From assembly GCA_016098155.1 (NCBI GenBank), contig JAAAJB010000407.1, positions 6,280-32,527 on the forward strand: DNA of 26,248 nucleotides, written 5' to 3'. Below, piece by piece: positions 10,246 through 18,470 of this stretch. The translations under genes and the position numbers were made by a program. A model generated the notes under the pieces. It made no database searches. It saw nothing but the letters and a program-made list of their open reading frames with translations, and was not told the DNA's origin. How positions within the stretch are numbered: position 1 is the stretch's first letter; each line of letters starts with the position of its first letter. The DNA is from Actinomortierella ambigua (taxonomy: Eukaryota; Mortierellomycota; Mortierellomycetes; Mortierellales; Mortierellaceae).

Positions 10246-10398
10246 TCACCTTTTCACACTCTCCAATGTCTTAGGGGAGAGCACTGTGGCACAATGTAGA
10301 TTACCCAGAAGAGTAAACCCCACCACCACCATTGTCGTCATCAGTACGAAAGACAGCAAAGCATAATATGAACGCTTGGCACTCGTATGCAAGCTCAT
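10246..10398 (-). CDS. Possible 50-residue single-pass membrane ORF
   Basis: From an ATG at 10398 the frame runs 50 codons and includes a continuous hydrophobic stretch (YYALLSFVLMTTMVVVGFTL) flanked by Lys/Arg on the N-terminal side. It is convergent with the secreted-protein gene and ends 22 bp from that gene's stop. No homology is known to me and the length is within chance expectation, so this is only a candidate. Confidence 0.18.
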   Translation of the reverse strand: MSLHTSAKRSYYALLSFVLMTTMVVVGFTLLGNLHCATVLSPKTLESVKR

Positions 10399-10631
10399 AG
10401 GGCGGGGTTTCTTCTTGTCGCGTACCAAGAATAAGAAATCGTGATGAAATGAGCCCTATTTTTTTTATGAGGGTTAAAGAAGCTCTGGGACAAAGATTCC
10501 AGCGGTCCCTTACAGCAAGACGACCGAGACGCCATCGGCAACCAGTTGGAACCACAAAATCACAACCTGGTCTAGATGCCCATGTGGATGGCCTTCAAGT
10601 ATAGACCTGGCTCGCTACAGCAGAGTTGTTT

Positions 10632-10715
10632 TTGAAGGTGTCCCTCCATGCTGCCCTTTGGTGTTATCCTCCAATGTTCTGTTGTCCTTGGGATCCTCCG
10701 ATATTGCTCTTGAAT
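10632..10715. repeat. Dispersed ~90-bp repeat, copy B
   Basis: This is the second copy of the element at 9310-9405. Both contain GGTGTCC, a CATG core, TTGGTGTT and a shared end, GTTGTCCT...GATATTG. The copies differ by scattered substitutions and by the tandem units present only in copy A. It overlaps the 3' part of the small minus-strand frame at 10664-10912. Confidence 0.5.
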
Positions 10716-10912
10716 TCATCTTTCATACGCCAAAGATAGTAGATCATAACAACCAAGGTGCCGGTGCATAGCAACATGGAACGGCATAGGCACTGTCTGC
10801 TCCTGGCAAGGCAATAAAAAAAACCTCTTTTCTGCACCAGAGTGCTACACGCCTGACCTTGCTCAAGCAGAATGCGTTCCTCAGTCAAAAATCGCAGGTG
10901 GGAGTACAACAT
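10664..10912 (-). CDS. Possible 82-residue membrane ORF divergent from kinase gene 1
   Basis: An ATG at 10912 opens 82 codons. The second half, from an internal Met at 10777, holds a hydrophobic segment (LLCTGTLVVMIYYLW) followed by a polar Gly/Gln/Asn tail. The first half falls in the segment duplicated upstream of kinase gene 2, where the equivalent frame stops after about 20 codons and the internal Met version stops after 15. Either only this copy is functional or the conserved DNA is regulatory and not coding. Confidence 0.2.
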   Translation of the reverse strand: MLYSHLRFLTEERILLEQGQACSTLVQKRGFFYCLARSRQCLCRSMLLCTGTLVVMIYYLWRMKDEFKSNIGGSQGQQNIGG

Positions 10913-11155
10913 GGTGTGCTTGTGTCACGATAAATAATGCTCACGTCTTCTCAACCTCATTGGTCATCTCCATCCGATCTGACATCGCCATCAGGAGTCA
11001 TTGCATCTTCGCTTCCATTCAATTCAGAACAAATATATCCCGTTCCTAGTAGTCTCCACCATGGTACTGACAAACCTACCACTAACACACTTTGTCGAGC
11101 TGTGGATACCGAAATTGCTTCTTACCCTTCATTCCCTCCCAAATTCTTTTGCTAG

Positions 11156-14101
11156 TCTTCTCTGCAGTCCCTGTTGGTACTGGGAAATCATCTCGGCTCG
11201 GGAGGCTATGGAGCTGTTTACGAAGCTCTCTGGGGATGTCAGCAGTGTGCTGCAAAGACATTCTTCCTCTCTCAGGAGGACTATCACCAAGATACCATCC
11301 AGAAAGAGATTGCGGTCTTGAAGAAGCTGCGACACCGCAACATCGTTCAGTTCTACAGGACGCACAAACGGGGCGGCCACCTCTACCTCATCATGGAGCT
11401 GGCCGAGAAGGGAGCTCTCTCTGGGGCCATCAAAGCCGGCACGCTAGATTGGTCGAGCAAAGAACGTCTCGCACACGAGATTGCTCGAGGACTCGAGTAT
11501 ATCCATCAAGAATCCGTCCTCCACCGCGATCTCAAGAGTGCCAATGTGCTCCTCACGAGGCACATGGAGGCCAAGCTGGCTGATTTTGGACTGGCCCAGG
11601 TCCGGTCGACTGTCAGCAGCAATCTATCGATGTCATCTGCTGGAGGCGGACTTGTTGGGACACTGAGATGGCTCGCACCAGAAATCTTTGAAGCCGAGAA
11701 GCCTGTCTATTCGACAAAGTCGGACATCTATGCATTGGGGGTGGTGATGTGGGAGATGGCAGCCAACTGTACACAGCCATATCAAGGCCTAGACAACGGA
11801 GCACTGCTTGCCATGCATGTCAAGAATGGCCATCGTGAGAGAATACCGGATGACACACCGACCAAGTACCGCGAGTATATCGAGTACTGTTGGCACCAGG
11901 ACCCTGATCAGCGACCGGATGCTAGCGAGGTGATCCTGGCACAAAAGGAACCACAGGATATGGCCGACGATCGCATCAATGCTAATCCCATTTCACGCAG
12001 CCTGAGCCTCAGCATCGACGGCACCAATCTTGACAGCCGGCAAGACAAGGCATCGCTGGCCGAAGGCCATCAAGAAAAAGCAGCCCCTGCTATCACAAGA
12101 CGTTTGCCGCAGTCTGAAGACAATGTCATTCGATACTTTAGCCAGGCGGCTGAGCAAGGCAACAAGGACGCACAACTGTTTCTCGGCTGGCTCTATGGTC
12201 ACGGCGGAGGGATCGTCGACAAGAGCACCGAGGACTCACTCTGGTGGTATCATCAGGCAGCCAAGCGTGGAAATGCTACGGCGCAGCTCTCCCTCGGCGA
12301 GATGTACGAGCATGGCCAGGACGTGGATGCAAGCGATGTCGAGGCTGCCATCTGGTTTCGCAAGGCAGCAGTCCATGGCATCGCCAAGGCACAGTTCAAG
12401 ATGGGCCAGATGTATGAGGATGGGCGAGGGGTTGGGCAAGATGACGTCGAGGCACTCAGATGGTTCCGGTTGGCGGCGGGTCAAGGCCAAGTGGATGCTC
12501 AGATCAAGTTAGCAACATGGCTCTCCCTTGGTCGAGGTGTCGAACAGGACGATTCCGAGGCAGTCAAATGGATCACCAAGGCAGCCGAGCAAGACAATAC
12601 GGACGCCCAGTTAGCGCTTGCCCTTATGTATTCTCTTGGAGCGGGAATCTATAGAAGTGGCATCGAAGCTGCCAGGTGGTTCACTAAAGCCGCCGAGCAT
12701 GGGGATCCAGTGGCACAGTACAACCTTGGAGTGATGTACAACTTTGGACTCGGGGTCGATCAGAGCGACATCGAGGCAGTCAAGTGGTACACCGAGGCAG
12801 CTGTCCAAGGGGAAGCGGGCGCACAGCGGAGCCTTGGAGCGATGTACGACCAAGGTCGAGGGGTCGCTCAGAGCGACACCGAGGCAGTCAAGTGGTACAC
12901 CGAGGCAGCTGTCCAAGGAGATGCGGGCGCACAGCGGAGCCTTGGAGTGATGTACGACCTAGGTCGAGGGGTCGATCAGTGCGACATCGAGGCAGTCAAG
13001 TGGTACACCAAGGCAGCTGTCCAAGGGGAAGCGGGCGCGCAGCGGAGCCTTGGAGTGATGTACGACCTAGGTCTAGGGATCGATCAGAGCTACACCGAGG
13101 CAGTCGAGTGGTACGCCAAGGCAGCTGTCCAAGGAGATGCGGACGCACAGTACAGTCTTGGGATGATGTACGAAGAAGGACTCGGGGTCGATCAGAGCGA
13201 TATCGAAGCATTCAAATGGTGCACCATGGCAGCCAAGCAAGGGAAAGCAGTAGCACAACTCAGACTTGGAACGATGTATAAACAAGGACGAGGGGTAGAT
13301 CAGAGCGACACCGAGGCAGTCAAGTGGTACACTAAGGCAGCAGAGCAAGGGGATGCGGACGCACAGAACAACCTTGGTTTCATGTACAAAGAAGGTCTAG
13401 GAGTTGACCAGAGCGACATCGAGGCAGTCAAATGGTACGTCAAGGCAGCCGAGCAAGGGATTGCGAGCGCCCAGGCCAACCTTGCATCGATGTATACACA
13501 AGGACGTGGGGTTGATCAGAGCGACATCGAGGCAGTCAAGTGGTACACCAAGGCAGCTGACCAAGGGTATGCGGGCGCGCAGTCAAACCTCGCATTCATG
13601 TACAATGAAGGGCGAGGGGTCGACCGGAGTGACATCGAGGCAGTCAAATGGTATATCAAGGCAGCCGAGCAAGGGAATGCGAGCGCGCAGTCAAGCCTTG
13701 GATTCATGTACGAACAGGGACAAGGGGTCGAGCGTAGCTACAGTGAGGCAATCAAGTGGTACACCAAAGCAGCCGAGCAAGGGATTGCAGTTGCACAGCA
13801 CAGCCTTGGAGCGATGTACGATCAAGGACTCGGGGTCGATCAGAGCGACAGCGAGGCATTCAAGTGGTACGCCAAGGCAGCCGAGCAAGGGAATGCAGAC
13901 GCACTGTTCTGCCTTGGAATGATGTACAAAGAAGGTCGAGGGGTTGATCAGAGCGACACCGAGGCAGTCAAATGGTATATTAAGGCAGCTGAGCAAGGGA
14001 ATCCAGTAGCCCAGCCAATCCTTGAAGTGTTGTATGAGCATGGGCAAGGAGGGTCGTCCGAGCAAGAGCGAGGTGGTCAAGTGGAACACCATGGCAGCTG
14101 A
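11156..14101 (+). CDS. TKL-like protein kinase fused to about 17-18 Sel1 repeats (copy 1); 5' exon unresolved, 3' end truncated
   Basis: The open frame begins right after TAG at 11153-11155, which also serves as a splice acceptor behind a CT-rich tract; a CAG at 11165-11167 is an in-frame alternative. No ATG lies in frame before the kinase, so an upstream exon is needed, perhaps from ATG 10937. The kinase has every key motif: GSGGYG glycine loop, AAK lysine, helix-C Glu (KEIAVLKKLRHRNIV), HRDLKSANVL, DFGLA and LAPE, so it should be active. After a Ser-rich linker come Sel1 units of 36 residues, most close to GVDQSDxEAVKWYxKAAEQG. Sel1 arrays form alpha-solenoids that bind proteins, so a signalling or scaffold role is inferred. 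The frame leaves Sel1 register after YEHGQGG and stops at 14101. Downstream sequence is a decayed remainder. Confidence 0.82.
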   Translation, partial: SSLQSLLVLGNHLGSGGYGAVYEALWGCQQCAAKTFFLSQEDYHQDTIQKEIAVLKKLRHRNIVQFYRTHKRGGHLYLIMELAEKGALSGAIKAGTLDWSSKERLAHEIARGLEYIHQESVLHRDLKSANVLLTRHMEAKLADFGLAQVRSTVSSNLSMSSAGGGLVGTLRWLAPEIFEAEKPVYSTKSDIYALGVVMWEMAANCTQPYQGLDNGALLAMHVKNGHRERIPDDTPTKYREYIEYCWHQDPDQRPDASEVILAQKEPQDMADDRINANPISRSLSLSIDGTNLDSRQDKASLAEGHQEKAAPAITRRLPQSEDNVIRYFSQAAEQGNKDAQLFLGWLYGHGGGIVDKSTEDSLWWYHQAAKRGNATAQLSLGEMYEHGQDVDASDVEAAIWFRKAAVHGIAKAQFKMGQMYEDGRGVGQDDVEALRWFRLAAGQGQVDAQIKLATWLSLGRGVEQDDSEAVKWITKAAEQDNTDAQLALALMYSLGAGIYRSGIEAARWFTKAAEHGDPVAQYNLGVMYNFGLGVDQSDIEAVKWYTEAAVQGEAGAQRSLGAMYDQGRGVAQSDTEAVKWYTEAAVQGDAGAQRSLGVMYDLGRGVDQCDIEAVKWYTKAAVQGEAGAQRSLGVMYDLGLGIDQSYTEAVEWYAKAAVQGDADAQYSLGMMYEEGLGVDQSDIEAFKWCTMAAKQGKAVAQLRLGTMYKQGRGVDQSDTEAVKWYTKAAEQGDADAQNNLGFMYKEGLGVDQSDIEAVKWYVKAAEQGIASAQANLASMYTQGRGVDQSDIEAVKWYTKAADQGYAGAQSNLAFMYNEGRGVDRSDIEAVKWYIKAAEQGNASAQSSLGFMYEQGQGVERSYSEAIKWYTKAAEQGIAVAQHSLGAMYDQGLGVDQSDSEAFKWYAKAAEQGNADALFCLGMMYKEGRGVDQSDTEAVKWYIKAAEQGNPVAQPILEVLYEHGQGGSSEQERGGQVEHHGS

Positions 14102-14268
14102 GCAAGGGATTGTTGACCCACGGTTCGTCTTTGGAAATATGTACATACGATGACAAGGATTTGATCAGAGCGACATCGAGGGAGCCTAATGGTACGCCAA
14201 ATCAGGCATGTGCACGCAAAGAACGACCTAGGAGGCTGTACATCGTAAGACATGTAATCCATCAGAGT
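14102..14268 (+). pseudogene. Decayed 3' end of kinase-Sel1 copy 1
   Basis: Beginning slightly upstream, near 14050, a shifted frame reads EVVKWNTMAAEQG, a Sel1 unit, then continues through GNMYIR, a stop, QGFDQSDIEGA, another stop and WYA. Further on, GCATG-GCACGCA...CATCAGAGTGA lines up with the true end of copy 2 and reaches the equivalent stop at 14268. The ancestral gene therefore ran about 170 bp further. A frameshift plus point stops have cut it. Confidence 0.75.
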
Positions 14269-14428
14269 GAGGGCGAAGCGACTTGGAGGTACATCCATGC
14301 AGCTGCACGTAGTACTTTGCTAGCCATGGTGTCCTTGGCTAGTGCATGACCTTGGTCAATATGTAGTCAAGTAGAGCGACAATATGGCTGTGGAGGATTC
14401 CCAATAAATTATTTTTCACCACCAAGGA

Positions 14429-14540
14429 GCCGAGCGAGAATAAGCGGAAGCACAGTATGACCCTGCACTGATGTACTGCAGGTGTATTGGTGCCATTATG
14501 AGTATGAGCGAGGCCATTCGGTTGTTCAGAAAGTGTTCAG
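14429..14540 (+). pseudogene. Isolated decayed Sel1 repeat unit
   Basis: Translation from 14429 gives AERE-stop-AEAQYDPALMYC, then MSEAIRLFRKC. This follows the Sel1 pattern (AEQG..AQ..LG.MY....S.SEAI.WF.KA) with one stop and several changes. It lies beyond the end of copy 1, so it marks an older array end or a further lost copy. Confidence 0.45.
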
Positions 14541-14745
14541 GATGGCCTGCTGTGTCACGACATGCTGACGCTAAGACTCGTGTAAGGTTTCTTCAATAAA
14601 GTACGTTAGATACTTGCGGGATACTGGTGATGGCCGAGAGATTCCAACCTACGCTCAAGCCAGCACGGTGGCGGCCACGGGGTGCTGATGCTTTGACATG
14701 AATTTACAAAGGGGGTGCTCGTCTCAATCATCGCTCGTCTCCACC

Positions 14746-14835
14746 ATGGGGAATATATTGGCAGCTTTGGCGTTGGCTGGTCTGGTATTTTGGTATCATT
14801 GGATGCTCCGGTTGTACAGGAAATGCCATCGATAA
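14746..14835 (+). CDS. Possible 29-residue membrane microprotein
   Basis: The ATG sits in a good context (CCACCATGG) and opens 29 codons, beginning MGNILAALALAGLVFWYHW, followed by a basic tail with Arg and Lys. This would be a single membrane helix. A frame this short is easily due to chance and no homologue is known to me. Confidence 0.15.
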   Translation: MGNILAALALAGLVFWYHWMLRLYRKCHR

Positions 14836-15476
14836 CTGATCGGGAAATGCGACGACTTGAGAGTTGTGTCACTCACTCAACTTCAGGACGCAGAGTGGAA
14901 AGTGAGATATATGTCACTCACGGAGCGTTGCCTCGCGTCGTTTTGCTTGTGTTCTTCCGAGTGAAGAAATACGCGTTGAACAGCACGCAATCTTATAATG
15001 ACCATCACAAGTGTTTAAACAGCAAATTGTGTATGCAGAGCCGAAGCTCCACTTAGCACCCTCCCCCCAATGGTCACAACCAGCTCCTGCTTTCGTATGG
15101 GATGAGAGGAAAGTAAGGGTTTGGCCGGCTTGTTAAAACAGGAGCCAAACCTGGAGTGGCTGTTGGCTAGCTCTAACTGGTAGTGAAGAGGCATTTTTGG
15201 ATATTTCTTTACACACACATATTCAGCATTATTTGTTGCTCCTCTCTCGCTGGAGCAGCACGTGTCGGGCACTGGATGGTTGTGAGATGCGATGAACACC
15301 ACCTCCTCATAGGTGCATCCCGAGAAGGGTCCCACACTAGTTGTGGGGCCTATGTAGAGCGTGTTTAACTTTTAGAAGTTCCCTAGAGAATGGACTCAGA
15401 GAGAAGTGGCAAGCGTGAATGAAATACACGCAACAGAACTGAATATCATGAACATGTCTTTCTGTCTATTACGCTA
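14836..15476. other. Spacer between the two kinase-Sel1 units, no gene seen
   Basis: Open frames on both strands exist here, the longest about 106 codons on the minus strand (15335-15015). None has a recognised motif, signal peptide or splice structure. The segment is not shared with the region upstream of copy 1, so it is not part of the duplicated unit. Confidence 0.5.
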
Positions 15477-18470
15477 TAGATAGCAGATCATGGCAACCCA
15501 GGTGCGGGAGCAGAGCAACATGGAACGGCATAGCATTGTCTGCTCCTGGTAAGTGAATACAATCTCATTTCCATACTACAGTGCTTTACGCCTGACCTTT
15601 GGTCGAGCACATGCGTCTCTCAGTCAAAAATCGCAGGTGGCAGTACAACATGGTGTGCTTGTGTCACGATAAACAATGCTCACGTCTTCTCAACCTCATT
15701 GGTCATCTCCATCCGATCTGACATCGCCATCAGGAGTCATTGCATCTTCGCTTCCATTCAATTCAGTACCAATCTTTCCGGTTCCTAATAGTCTCTCTTC
15801 ATGGTACTGACAAACCTGCCACTAATACGTTCTGTCGAGCTGTGAATACCGAAATTGCTTCTTACCCTTCATTCCTTCCCAAATTCTTTTGTTAGTCTTC
15901 TCTGCAATCCTTGTTGGTGCTCGGAAACCCTCTCGGCTCGGGAGGCTATGGAGCTGTTCATCAGGCTCTCTGGGGATGCCAACAGTGTGCCGCAAAGACA
16001 TTCTTCCTCTCTCAGGAGGACTATCACGAACATACCATCCAAAAAGAGATCGAGTTCCTCAAGAAGCTGCGACACCGCAACATCGTCCAGTTCTACAGGA
16101 CTCATGAACAGGACGGCCGCTTCTACCTCATCATGGAGCTGGCCGAGAAGGGAACTCTCTCCAGGGCCATCAAAGCCGGCACGCTAGATTGGTCGAGCAA
16201 GGAACGCCTCGCCCACGAGATTGCTCGAGGACTCGAGTATATCCATCAGGAATCTGTCCTCCACCGCGATCTCAAGAGCGCCAATGTGCTCCTCACGAGG
16301 CACATGGAGGCCAAGCTGGCTGATTTCGGACTGGCCCAGGTCCGGTCGACTGTCAGCAGCAATCTATCAATGTCGTCTGCTGGAGGCGGACTTGTTGGGA
16401 CACTGAGATGGCTCGCACCAGAAATCTTTGAAGCCGAGAAGCCTGTCTATTCGACAAAGTCGGACATCTATGCATTGGGGGTGGTGATGTGGGAGATGGC
16501 AGCCAACTGTACACAGCCATACCAAGACCAAGACAACGGCGCGCTGATTGCCATGCATGTCAAGAGTGGCCATCGTGAGAGAATACCGGATGACACACCG
16601 ACCAAGTACCGCGAGTGTATCGAGTACTGTTGGCACCAGGACCCTGATCAGCGACCGGATGCTAGCAAGGTGATCTTGGTGCAGGAAGAGCCAGAGCAGG
16701 ACCTGGTCAGTGATGACGATGACGACGATGCCATCTCTATTTCGCTCAGCCTCAGCCTCAGCATCGACGGCACCACTCTTGGCAGCGGGCAAGGCAAGGC
16801 GTTGCTGGACGAAGGCCATCAAGAAAAAGCAGCCCCTGCCAGCACAGGACGTTTGCCGCAGTCTGAGGACAATGTCATTCGGTACTTTAGCCAGGCGGCT
16901 GAGCAAGGCAACAAGGACGCGCAGCTGTTTCTCGGCTGGCTCTATGGTCACGGCGGAGGGATCGTCGACAAGAGCACCGAGGACTCGCTCTGGTGGTATC
17001 ACCAGGCAGCCAAGCGTGGGAATGCTACGGCGCAGCTCTCCCTCGGCGAGATGTACGAGCATGGCCAAGGCGTGGATGCAAGCGATGTCGAGGCTGCCAT
17101 CTGGTTCCGTAAAGCAGCAGTCCATGGCATCGCCAAGGCACAAGTCAAGATGGGCGAGATGTATGAGGATGGGCGAGGGGTTGGGCAGGATGACGTCGAG
17201 GCACTCAGATGGTTCCGGTTGGCGGCGGGTCAAGGCCAAGTGGATGCTCAGATCAAGCTAGCAACATGGCTCTCTCTTGGTCGAGGTGTCGAACAGGACG
17301 ATGCCGAGGCAGCCAGATGGTACACCAAGGCAGCCGAGCAAGACAATACAGAGGCACAGTTTATCCTTGCCTCTCTATATTTGCGAGGAGATGGAGTCTA
17401 CCAGAGCGACGCCGAGGCCGCCAAATGGTACACCAAGGCAGCCAATCAAGGGGAGGAGCGCGCACAGTTCAACCTTGGGTTGATGTACAAAGAAGGTCGA
17501 GGGGTCGACCAGAGCGACACCGAGGCAGTCAAGTGGTACGTCAAGGCAGCCGAGCAAGGGAATGCGAGCGCACAGTCAAACCTTGGACTGATGTATAAAC
17601 AAGGACGTGGGGTCGATCAGAGCGACAGCGAGGCAGTCAAATTGTATACCATGGCAGCCGACCAAGGGAATGCAGTGGCACAGTACAGCCTTGGAGCGAT
17701 GTACGACCAAGGACTTGGGGTCGCTCAGAGCGATAGCGAGGCATTCAAGTGGTACACCAAGGCAGCTGAGCAAGGAGAGGCAGTAGCACAGCTCAACCTT
17801 GGCGTGATGTACGACGAAGGGCAAGGAGTTGACCAGAGCGCGACTGAGGCAGCCAAGTGGTACGCCAAGGCAGCCGAGCAAGGCAATGCAAGCGCACAGT
17901 ACAGTCTTGGGATGATGTACGAAGAAGGACTCGGAGTCGATCAGAGCGACAGCGAGGCAGCCAGGTGGTACACCAAGGCAGCCGAGCAAGGGAATGCAGT
18001 AGCACAGTACAGCCTTGGAGTGATGTACGAAGAAGGACGAGGGGTCGATCAGAGCGACAGTGAGGCATTCGGGTGGTACGCCGAGGCTGCCGAGCAAGGG
18101 GATGTGGACTCTCAGCTCAACCTTGGAAATATGTACAGACAAGGACGTGGGGTTGATAAGGACGACAGCGAGGCATTCGGGTGGTACGCTGAGGCAGCCG
18201 AGCAAGGGAATGCAGTGGCACAGTTCTGCTGTGGAGTGATGTATGAACATGGACGAGGGGTCGATCAGAGCGATAGCGAGGCTGCCGAGTGGTACGCTAT
18301 GGCAGCCGAACAAGGGCATGAGCACGCAGCGAAGAACTTAGATGCATTGTACAAGCGTAACGGATGGAGTTCATCAGAGTGAGGCGAGTCGACCAGAGGT
18401 GCCCTTGGTTTATGTCATGACCCTGGTTAAGAGTTCAGTGGAGCGACAATATAGCATTCGAGGATTTAAA
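15477..18470 (+). repeat. Tandem duplication, unit 2 (kinase-Sel1 gene with flanks)
   Basis: This is the partner of 10733-14400. The upstream part (15632-15767) is nearly identical to 10893-11027, then a short stretch diverges and includes a one-base length difference, and near-identity resumes at GGTACTGACAAACC and continues through the kinase. Repeat number in the Sel1 array is lower than in unit 1. Confidence 0.85.
15896..18382 (+). CDS. TKL-like protein kinase fused to about 13 Sel1 repeats (copy 2); 5' exon unresolved
   Basis: The frame opens after TAG at 15893-15895, equivalent to the acceptor in copy 1. The alternative CAG of copy 1 is CAA here (15905-15907), so only the upstream acceptor remains. 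Kinase motifs are intact (GSGGYG, AAK, HRDLKSANVL, DFGLAQ, LAPE). The linker has an Asp run and Ser/Leu repeats. The Sel1 array has about 13 units, ending in a natural-looking cap (AAKNLDALYKRNGWSSSE) before the stop at 18382, so this copy appears complete at the 3' end. The first four Sel1 units match copy 1 almost exactly while later units are shuffled. An ATG at 15676 matches that at 10937 but is shifted by one base relative to the kinase frame, which an intron would have to absorb. Substrates and pathway are unknown. Confidence 0.85.
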   Translation, partial: SSLQSLLVLGNPLGSGGYGAVHQALWGCQQCAAKTFFLSQEDYHEHTIQKEIEFLKKLRHRNIVQFYRTHEQDGRFYLIMELAEKGTLSRAIKAGTLDWSSKERLAHEIARGLEYIHQESVLHRDLKSANVLLTRHMEAKLADFGLAQVRSTVSSNLSMSSAGGGLVGTLRWLAPEIFEAEKPVYSTKSDIYALGVVMWEMAANCTQPYQDQDNGALIAMHVKSGHRERIPDDTPTKYRECIEYCWHQDPDQRPDASKVILVQEEPEQDLVSDDDDDDAISISLSLSLSIDGTTLGSGQGKALLDEGHQEKAAPASTGRLPQSEDNVIRYFSQAAEQGNKDAQLFLGWLYGHGGGIVDKSTEDSLWWYHQAAKRGNATAQLSLGEMYEHGQGVDASDVEAAIWFRKAAVHGIAKAQVKMGEMYEDGRGVGQDDVEALRWFRLAAGQGQVDAQIKLATWLSLGRGVEQDDAEAARWYTKAAEQDNTEAQFILASLYLRGDGVYQSDAEAAKWYTKAANQGEERAQFNLGLMYKEGRGVDQSDTEAVKWYVKAAEQGNASAQSNLGLMYKQGRGVDQSDSEAVKLYTMAADQGNAVAQYSLGAMYDQGLGVAQSDSEAFKWYTKAAEQGEAVAQLNLGVMYDEGQGVDQSATEAAKWYAKAAEQGNASAQYSLGMMYEEGLGVDQSDSEAARWYTKAAEQGNAVAQYSLGVMYEEGRGVDQSDSEAFGWYAEAAEQGDVDSQLNLGNMYRQGRGVDKDDSEAFGWYAEAAEQGNAVAQFCCGVMYEHGRGVDQSDSEAAEWYAMAAEQGHEHAAKNLDALYKRNGWSSSE

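Larger units (their letters stand above)
10733..14400 (+). repeat. Tandem duplication, unit 1 (kinase-Sel1 gene with flanks)
   Basis: The unit aligns with 15477-18470. Homology begins near AGATCAT...GCAACATGGAACGGCAT about 430 bp upstream of the kinase exon. It extends past the stop to a shared AGCGACAATAT...GAGGATT element near 14371-14400. Offset is close to 4740 bp through the kinase region; 11641-11781 and 16381-16521 match without a visible difference over 141 bases. The units differ mostly in the number of 108-bp Sel1 repeats and in decay of the 3' end of unit 1. Confidence 0.85.

Noticed and set aside
10760..10937. Short first exon ATGGAACGGCATAG... with GTAAGT donor in copy 2 (near 15550)
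   Set aside because: In copy 1 the donor reads GCAAGG and the exon phase differs by one base, so it cannot serve both kinase genes.
12784..14146. Multiple repetitive frames on both strands in the Sel1 arrays
   Set aside because: They mirror the 108-bp repeat periodicity of the real coding frame; the same occurs at 16367-18325.
10733..18470. Toxin-immunity or bacterial-type defence cassette
   Set aside because: The genes are eukaryotic kinase-Sel1 fusions with spliceosomal signals; no toxin, nuclease or integrase domain was seen.
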